A stretch of DNA of 19,761 bases, from NCBI GenBank assembly GCA_937901125.1, contig CALCGT010000017.1:1-19761 (forward strand), written 5' to 3'. Source of the stretch: an uncultured Clostridia bacterium. GTDB lineage: Bacteria; Bacillota; Clostridia; Lachnospirales; Anaerotignaceae. The position numbers and the translations under genes are program-made. Numbering within the stretch: the stretch's first letter is position 1; the number at the start of each line of letters is the position of its first letter. Shown here piece after piece: positions 14,921 to 19,761 of this stretch. Under the pieces are notes generated by a model. It was not told the DNA's origin and made no database searches. It was given only the letters and a program-made list of their open reading frames with translations.

Positions 14921-14954
14921 AGCAAAAAGAAAAACTCTCCGTTTACGGGAGAGT
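14921..14954 (-). terminator. Minus-strand intrinsic terminator/attenuator upstream of acl
   Basis: On the minus strand ACTCTCC (plus 14948-14954), a 7-nt loop and GGAGAGT (plus 14934-14940) run into TTTTTCTTTTTG. No gene lies before it on that strand within 170 bp, so it may end a small RNA or act as an attenuator in a longer acl leader. Confidence 0.6.
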
Positions 14955-15057
14955 AGGGAAGCGTTGTTTCTTTCAGACTCCTTTGCTTTTGCCAAAGGGA
15001 AAGAGATGTATTTTTTCATATTTTTACAGGAGAGTTTTTTTCTTGCTTTTTTGAAAA

Positions 15058-15086
15058 TTGAAAAAAGAGAAAGGGTTTTGTATAAT
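15058..15086 (+). promoter_or_regulatory. Near-consensus promoter of dehydrogenase-YihY operon
   Basis: TTGAAA (15058-15063), a 17-nt spacer and TATAAT (15081-15086) lie 39 bp before the start codon. Spacing and boxes are close to the sigma-A consensus. Confidence 0.8.
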
Positions 15087-15125
15087 AGGAAACAATAGTG
15101 AAAACGAATCCGAAGGAGGAAACGA

Positions 15126-15875
15126 ATGAAAGCACTCATCACAGGAGCAACCAGCGGCATTGGGCGGGATATGGCAGTCATTTTGTCCCGCATGGGCATC
15201 GATCTCATCATCGCTAGCCGTGATACGAAAAAAATGTACCAAATCGCCCGTCGTCTGCCTGTCCATGTAAAAACCATAACCGTTGACCTGTCCAAAGAAG
15301 CCGACTGTTATTCCCTATATGAGCAAATAAAAAATGAGGATATTGATATCCTCATCAATAACGCCGGCTTCGGCGCCTTTGGCCCTTTCTGGGAAGTTTC
15401 TCTAGAAACGGAATGTAATATGATTGACCTGAACATCCGTGCCGTCCATATCCTGACAAAGCTGTTTTTAGCAGATTTTCGAAAAAAAGATCGGGGATAT
15501 ATCCTGAACGTGGCCTCCTCTGCGGGTTTCTTGGCAGGACCTCTGATGTCCACCTATTATGCAACCAAGTCCTATGTCCTCCGTCTGACGGAAGCCATCC
15601 ATGAGGAACTCCGCCAATCCGGCAGCGGCGTAAAGATTACAGCCCTCTGCCCTGGTCATGTAGAAACCGGTTTTGATGCCCGTGCCAATGTGCGCCATTC
15701 TATCGGCGGCGTTTCTTCCTATAAAGTGGCGAAAGCCGGAATCGAAGGCATGTTTGGGGGCAAAGTGGTAGTTCTCCCCGGTCTGCTGATGAAGCTGACC
15801 TATCTCGGCGAAAAATGCCTGTCGGAATCGCTGCTGCTGAAAGCGGCGTATTACGCCCAGTCTAAGAAAGGCTGA
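15126..15875 (+). CDS. Short-chain dehydrogenase/reductase
   Basis: A 249-residue NAD(P)-dependent oxidoreductase of the classical SDR type. The cofactor motif is TGATSGIG (6-13), ASR (30-32) follows the second strand, NNAG is at 78-81, catalytic S131 lies in VASSAG, and the YxxxK pair is Y144/K148 in STYYATKSY. CPGHVETGF closes the cofactor pocket. ASR after the second beta-strand usually suits NADPH. This group resembles DltE-like or YqjQ-like reductases; the substrate cannot be told. CGAAGGAGG is a good ribosome site. The YihY-family gene follows after 76 bp without a terminator, so the two are likely co-transcribed. Confidence 0.92.
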   Translation: MKALITGATSGIGRDMAVILSRMGIDLIIASRDTKKMYQIARRLPVHVKTITVDLSKEADCYSLYEQIKNEDIDILINNAGFGAFGPFWEVSLETECNMIDLNIRAVHILTKLFLADFRKKDRGYILNVASSAGFLAGPLMSTYYATKSYVLRLTEAIHEELRQSGSGVKITALCPGHVETGFDARANVRHSIGGVSSYKVAKAGIEGMFGGKVVVLPGLLMKLTYLGEKCLSESLLLKAAYYAQSKKG

Positions 15876-15951
15876 TAGAATCAAGGTGTTCATTTCCCAT
15901 CCGCTCTCCGTAGGCGGCTTCGAAACGTTACGATTTGAAAGGTTGAATAAT

Positions 15952-16773
15952 ATGAAAAAAGTAAAAACCATCCTGAAAGGATGCATAGAAAGTTTTCTGA
16001 AAAAAGAGGTCAGCAAACGCTCTGCGTCCCTGACCTATTATCTGATTTTTGCTATCTTCCCCTTTATGATCTCGGTGATCTCCCTGCTGGGCTTTCTCCA
16101 CCTGCCTATGATCTCTCTGGAAGGGGACGCAGCGGCTTTTCTGCCAGAGGATGTAATCACCCTATTAAACCTCACCATTGCCCATATGACCGAAAGCAGC
16201 AATGGCGCCATCCTCACCTTTGGCGTGGTTTTTTCCATCTGGTTTCCCTATCGTGCGGTAAAAAACATGACCGATGCGGTTTCCGATATTTATGGAGAAG
16301 AAAAACCCATCGGTCATACAAAGCGGATCATTTTGCTTTCCCTGATCATTCTGATCCTGATTCCTGCCATGCTGGTTTTGATGATCATTGGCGAAAACGT
16401 CCTCAGTCTGGTGGCGCAATTTTTCCCCATCACAAGGGAATTCATTTCCATCTGGACAAAAGCCCGTTTCCTGCCCATGGCGGCGGCTCTCATCCTGCTG
16501 ATCTCGGCAGTCTATTATTTTTCGTCGAATCATCCCCCGGCGTGGAAATTCATCCTGCCTGGTGCGGCCCTTTCCACCGCCCTCTGGATGGTCTATTCCG
16601 TAGGCTTTTCCTATTACGTGGATAATATGGGCAGCTATTCCGTCATCTATGGCTCCATCGGGGCCATCATCGCCTTTCTCATCTGGCTGAACTGGTCGAT
16701 GACAGCCCTTCTGGTGGGGGCGGTGTTCAATCAAGCCCTGCGGGAAAATGCCGGGGTCAATGGAATTCGATGA
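15952..16773 (+). CDS. YihY/BrkB-family membrane protein
   Basis: A 273-residue inner-membrane protein with six predicted membrane segments (about 28-49, 85-101, 126-148, 172-190, 202-222, 231-258). The start KRSASLTYYLIFAIFPF and the hallmark YGSIGAIIAFLIWLNWS (233-249) are typical of YihY (formerly annotated as ribonuclease BN) and BrkB. The molecular role is not settled; lipid or small-molecule transport has been suggested for relatives. The start at 15952 was preferred to a longer frame because AAAGG lies 9 nt before it and it gives the family N-terminus. Its last 17 bp overlap the 3' end of the convergent phage-tail-like gene. Confidence 0.9.
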   Translation: MKKVKTILKGCIESFLKKEVSKRSASLTYYLIFAIFPFMISVISLLGFLHLPMISLEGDAAAFLPEDVITLLNLTIAHMTESSNGAILTFGVVFSIWFPYRAVKNMTDAVSDIYGEEKPIGHTKRIILLSLIILILIPAMLVLMIIGENVLSLVAQFFPITREFISIWTKARFLPMAAALILLISAVYYFSSNHPPAWKFILPGAALSTALWMVYSVGFSYYVDNMGSYSVIYGSIGAIIAFLIWLNWSMTALLVGAVFNQALRENAGVNGIR

Positions 16774-17209
16774 TCCAGAACCCGCAGCAAATGACATTTG
16801 TTGAATAGCTGCCTGTGCCGTTGGAAATCGTCAGCAGGTCGCTGCTCAATGTGTAGTCCACATAAGGGCGGCCGGCGTCGTAGTTGTCATAAATGCGCTC
16901 CATCAAGACCACACAGCGGGCCGGGTCAACGGTGTTGATGCTGAGCGTTTTTCCGGTGTTTTTGTTGTGGTAAAAAACACGCTGGATGGATTTGATCAAT
17001 GGAGGAATTTCCATATGGTTGAGCAAAGAGAAAATAGTTTGTCCGCTTTCCGCAGGGGTGCCGATTTTTTCATGAACCCCTGCGATTTCCTGTTCTGTCA
17101 GCGCCATCTGTCCGTCAATGGCATCAAAATTCTCATTAAAATCCTGCACATCAAAATAATCCCCTTCGTCAGGCTTGATCAGGTCATAGTTTTCTGTAAA
17201 TGTACTCAT
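16757..17209 (-). CDS. Small phage-tail-like orphan protein
   Basis: A 150-residue protein. The N-terminus MSTFTENYDLIKPDEGDYFD, followed by VQDFNENFDAIDGQM, is the recurrent start of phage tail-fibre, base-plate-associated or phage-derived surface proteins in Firmicutes (family recall). A short helical part (about 35-65) leads to a beta-rich C-terminal domain ending in NVICCGFWIIEFH. AAAGGAGGTG gives a strong ribosome site. No other phage gene is near, so it may be a domesticated or stranded tail-fibre piece, or a member of a dispersed surface-protein family. It faces the YihY gene and overlaps it by 17 bp at the 3' end, so its C-terminus is constrained by that gene or was shortened into it. 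Function is not established. Confidence 0.75.
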   Translation of the reverse strand: MSTFTENYDLIKPDEGDYFDVQDFNENFDAIDGQMALTEQEIAGVHEKIGTPAESGQTIFSLLNHMEIPPLIKSIQRVFYHNKNTGKTLSINTVDPARCVVLMERIYDNYDAGRPYVDYTLSSDLLTISNGTGSYSTNVICCGFWIIEFH

Positions 17210-17642
17210 TTTTTTCACCTCCTTTCTTTCCTTAGCATAAAGCCCCCCTGGTCTCAGATAGGCTCTATCTTTGTCACAAATCAAGAAAATCACAAAAAAT
17301 GATATTGATTGAGACAAAACTTGTAATATTTCACGTTGTATTGCTGTAATATTTCAGTTTTGTTACAAAACATGAAAACGACTTGCCAAAAAGTGAAGTC
17401 GTTGGTATGATGATAACGCAAAGTAAATCGTAGGGTGAAATTGAAATTGTCACGAAACGGAAGAAACGGAAGCCGAATCCTTGAATGGGTGTGGAGGAAG
17501 CCAAAGGGACGGAAGGGACGTGGGAGTGGAAAGGAAGCCTGAAAATGGAAATGCATGCAGTTGGCAAAGCCAACCGCAAACTTCGTTGTATAATTATAAA
17601 ACGAACAAGAACATTGAAAAATGAAAAAGGAGGAATGAACCC
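17210..17642. promoter_or_regulatory. 433-bp leader region before the surface-protein gene
   Basis: No gene is supported here. Visible signals are an AGATAG/CTATCT dyad (17256-17270), a perfect 12-bp direct repeat TGTAATATTTCA at 17322-17333 and 17345-17356 (23 bp apart), a GTTTTG/CAAAAC dyad (17357-17371), an 8-bp hairpin AACGACTT/AAGTCGTT (about 17376-17403), a purine-rich plus-strand tract (about 17450-17550), a GTTGGC/GCCAAC hairpin (17560-17574) and TATAAT (17589-17594) about 49 bp before the start codon. The -35 box for that TATAAT is poor, so an activator or repressor site at 17560-17574 is possible. Confidence 0.45.
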
Positions 17643-19761
17643 ATGAAAAAATTTATTTCCATGGTAATGGCAGCAGCTATGGTTGTTTCCCTGGTACCTG
17701 CTACAGCTTTTGCGAAAGGCGAAGTAACAGCAACAGCTAAAGTAGTAGATGCTGCTGAACTGAAAAAGGGTGATGACGCTTATATTAGCTGGAATGGCGC
17801 ACCTGAACTTCAGATGAAAATTAAAGATGTTGATTATCAGAAAACAAATGGTGAAGATCCTGAAATGGATGTTACAGTATCCATTGACGGTGCTGAATTC
17901 AAGGACAAAAGTGGTAAACGGCTGACTGCATGGCAGCTGATGGGTCTGATCAACATTGACTTTGATGATAGCAAAAATGATTTTGAAGGTGCTACTCTGA
18001 GAACAGCAGCAGTTAACGGTGTTGTTACAGCAAAACTGAATGATAACTTCAAAGTAACAATTGATGAAGATGATGTTGATGATGATGAATTCACATTCAC
18101 AATCATTGGTAAACTGGCAAAAGATGATATCGTTTCCGTTGATCTGGAATCCACACTGGACAAAGTATCTGCTGGCAAAAAAGCTACAGTATCCGTTGAT
18201 TCCAAAATGGTAACAGCTGATGATCTGGTTTATGCTACAGTACTGGACAAAGGCATCAAAGCTTCTGTTAAGAAAACAGTAGACGTTGCTGAAGATGAAA
18301 AAACAGAACTGGACGGCAAAGGCCTGAAACTGGAATCCGTTGTTGGTGATTTTGAAAAAGGTCAGGAAATCACACTGAAAATTTCCAAAGGCTTTGAATT
18401 CGTTAAAAATGCTGGCATCACAGTAGATGGTCAGGAAGCTACAGTAAAACGCACAGATGACAACGAACTGACAGTTACAGTAAATGCAAATGCAGATGAT
18501 GAAATCGTTATCAGAGGTATCGAAATCGAAGCTGTATCTGCTAAAGCTGGTGCAGTTGCTACAATCACAGTAAAATCCAGCAACTGGGATTCCGCTTCTG
18601 TAGAAGTTGCAAAAGTTGTTGACTACAAAGTAGTTCTGTCCGTAGATGAAGACGAAGATGTTCCTGTAATCTACAGCGGCGTTAACGTTGACAACGATGG
18701 TATCACAGATGATTCCGATCACGTTTCTCTGGAAGTAACAGCAGAAGAAACATTCCCCGGTGCATGGTCCATGAGAAAAGGCTTCTCCTTCGAACTGCCT
18801 GAAGGCGTTTATGTAACAGACGTTGACGTTACAGATACAGAAGGTCTGTTTGTAACAGAAAAAAAAGGAACACCTGATGAACAGAATGAAGCACAGGTAG
18901 AACAGGCATTCTTTGATGCATACCAGAAAGGTGATCACCTGAATTTCGAATTCGAAAAGAGAGTATTTGACGACGTTAACAATGATCTGAACGACGACTG
19001 TGCTAAGATGGTATTCACACTGGAACTGGTTGCAGATCCTACATTCGAAGGCGATGTAGTTCTGAAACTGACAGGTGACCTGGTTGACACACAGGAAGTA
19101 ACAATCGCTAAATTCGTAAAACCTTACACAGTTAAGGCTGAACAGAACGATCTGAAGATCGACTACAGATACACAGAAATCCCTACAGCTATCACAATCA
19201 CAGAAGCTGAAGCTGGTCTGTGGGCTAAAGGTAGCAGCAAAAATGAACCCGCTGCTAAATTCACATTCAAAATTGACAGAGGCGATATGATCAACTTTGA
19301 AGATGATGCTACATTCGAAGTAGATAAAGATTCTGAAATGGAAATCGATGACTTCACAAACAAAAAAGAAGGTACAATCGGTTTCACAGTAGATGAAGAA
19401 TCTGATGAAGCAGCTACAATCACAATCAAAGATATGTCTCTGTTCATGAACAGAAATATCCCTGCAGGTCCTTACGATCTGACAATTTCCACATCTATGG
19501 CAACAAACTATGAAAAACAGATTCTGTTTGCTCCTGACTGTGCTGAAAATACAGATGAAGTATGTAAATGCAACTTCGCTAAAGATGATAGCACAGAATG
19601 TGCAACAAAAGATCACGAATGTTTCATTGGTGACGTATGCGACTACAGCGATGTTGTAAAAGAAGCATTCATCAACGTTATCACAGCTGGTAGAGAAGTA
19701 GACGATGCTTCCTTCACAACAAAAGTTGTTGTTCCCGTTGGCGAATCCTACATCATCTCCG
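17643..19761 (+). CDS. Large secreted acidic surface protein (partial, C-terminus off window)
   Basis: The first 706 residues of a longer protein, open to the window edge. A signal peptide MKKFISMVMAAAMVVSLVPATAFA (about 1-24) precedes a mature chain rich in Asp, Glu, Lys, Val and Thr with predicted beta-strand alternation and no membrane segment, as in clostridial cell-surface or S-layer-like proteins. A compact Cys cluster lies at C633, C641, C643, C653, C660 and C666; the rest of the visible chain is almost free of Cys. Codon use is very narrow (GTA, GCT, ACA, CTG, GAA, AAA), indicating high expression. The last visible residues (KVVVPVGESYII) resemble the lead-in of copper amine oxidase N-terminal-like stalk domains, so such a domain may follow (inference). 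GGAGG stands 9 nt before the ATG. Confidence 0.85.
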   Translation, partial: MKKFISMVMAAAMVVSLVPATAFAKGEVTATAKVVDAAELKKGDDAYISWNGAPELQMKIKDVDYQKTNGEDPEMDVTVSIDGAEFKDKSGKRLTAWQLMGLINIDFDDSKNDFEGATLRTAAVNGVVTAKLNDNFKVTIDEDDVDDDEFTFTIIGKLAKDDIVSVDLESTLDKVSAGKKATVSVDSKMVTADDLVYATVLDKGIKASVKKTVDVAEDEKTELDGKGLKLESVVGDFEKGQEITLKISKGFEFVKNAGITVDGQEATVKRTDDNELTVTVNANADDEIVIRGIEIEAVSAKAGAVATITVKSSNWDSASVEVAKVVDYKVVLSVDEDEDVPVIYSGVNVDNDGITDDSDHVSLEVTAEETFPGAWSMRKGFSFELPEGVYVTDVDVTDTEGLFVTEKKGTPDEQNEAQVEQAFFDAYQKGDHLNFEFEKRVFDDVNNDLNDDCAKMVFTLELVADPTFEGDVVLKLTGDLVDTQEVTIAKFVKPYTVKAEQNDLKIDYRYTEIPTAITITEAEAGLWAKGSSKNEPAAKFTFKIDRGDMINFEDDATFEVDKDSEMEIDDFTNKKEGTIGFTVDEESDEAATITIKDMSLFMNRNIPAGPYDLTISTSMATNYEKQILFAPDCAENTDEVCKCNFAKDDSTECATKDHECFIGDVCDYSDVVKEAFINVITAGREVDDASFTTKVVVPVGESYIIS

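Larger units (their letters stand above)
14763..15125. promoter_or_regulatory. Divergent intergenic region with hairpin and repeats
   Basis: This 363-bp gap separates acl (minus) from a dehydrogenase gene (plus). It holds a probable acl promoter on the minus strand (TTGACT at plus 14880-14885, 19-nt spacer, TATACT at plus 14855-14860), a minus-strand hairpin-terminator (14921-14954) upstream of it, a 6-bp hairpin CCTTTG/CAAAGG near 14982-15000, and the plus-strand dehydrogenase promoter. A 13-nt near-perfect repeat, TTTACRGGAGAGT, occurs at 14942-14954 and 15023-15035. No gene is supported; a 37-codon minus-strand frame has no ribosome site and ends beyond the terminator. Confidence 0.5.

Noticed and set aside
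14906..15019. 37-codon basic peptide on the minus strand
   Set aside because: No ribosome site is present and the stop lies beyond the terminator hairpin.
17545..17600. GCAAAGCC motif resembling a c-di-GMP riboswitch
   Set aside because: The other conserved GEMM segments are missing and the best -10 box is downstream of it.
17331..19616. 761-codon open frame antisense to the surface-protein gene
   Set aside because: It has no ribosome site, an implausible Cys/Phe/Ile-rich composition, and results from the narrow codon use of the real gene, which avoids the triplets read as stops on the other strand.

Overview
The window looks like chromosome of an anaerobic Firmicute of class Clostridia, most probably close to Anaerotignum (formerly Clostridium propionicum). 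Shine-Dalgarno sites are strong AGGAGG-type and the small surface and redox proteins are clostridial. The best taxonomic pointer is an ammonia-lyase (14304-14762) that closely matches, from memory, the beta-alanyl-CoA ammonia-lyase of C. propionicum. This is inference; no database search was possible.

Layout. (1) 48-3026: a minus-strand redox pair (a 51-residue CD1871A-type CXXC protein and a polytopic 4Fe-4S protein) is divergent from an OmpR/HisKA two-component system, with a symmetric operator-like inverted repeat between them. (2) 3133-6032: housekeeping dnaX, ybaB and recR plus a small zinc-ribbon-like protein, ending at a bidirectional terminator. (3) 6116-8182, minus strand: a split threonine/serine exporter with two ThrE N-terminal-type subunits on either side of one small C-terminal-type subunit. 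(4) 8359-12064: a TPP-riboswitch operon, tenA-thiZ-thiX-thiY, for salvage of thiamin pyrimidine. A roughly 160-nt, three-armed, highly structured intercistronic element lies just before thiY.

(5) 12063-14762, minus strand: beta-aminoacyl-CoA ammonia-lyase, a family III CoA-transferase and a MerR/GyrI-like regulator, consistent with fermentation of a beta-amino acid. (6) 15126-16773: a short-chain dehydrogenase and a YihY/BrkB membrane protein from a near-consensus promoter. (7) 16757-17209, minus strand: a small phage-tail-like orphan whose 3' end overlaps the YihY gene. (8) 17643 to the window edge: the first 706 residues of a large secreted, acidic, probably surface protein, behind a 433-bp leader region that carries direct repeats.

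No tRNA, rRNA, CRISPR array or insertion sequence was recognised. The items most worth following up are the structured thiX-thiY element, the duplicated exporter, the redox pair with its two-component system, and the alternative-pairing region upstream of the ammonia-lyase.
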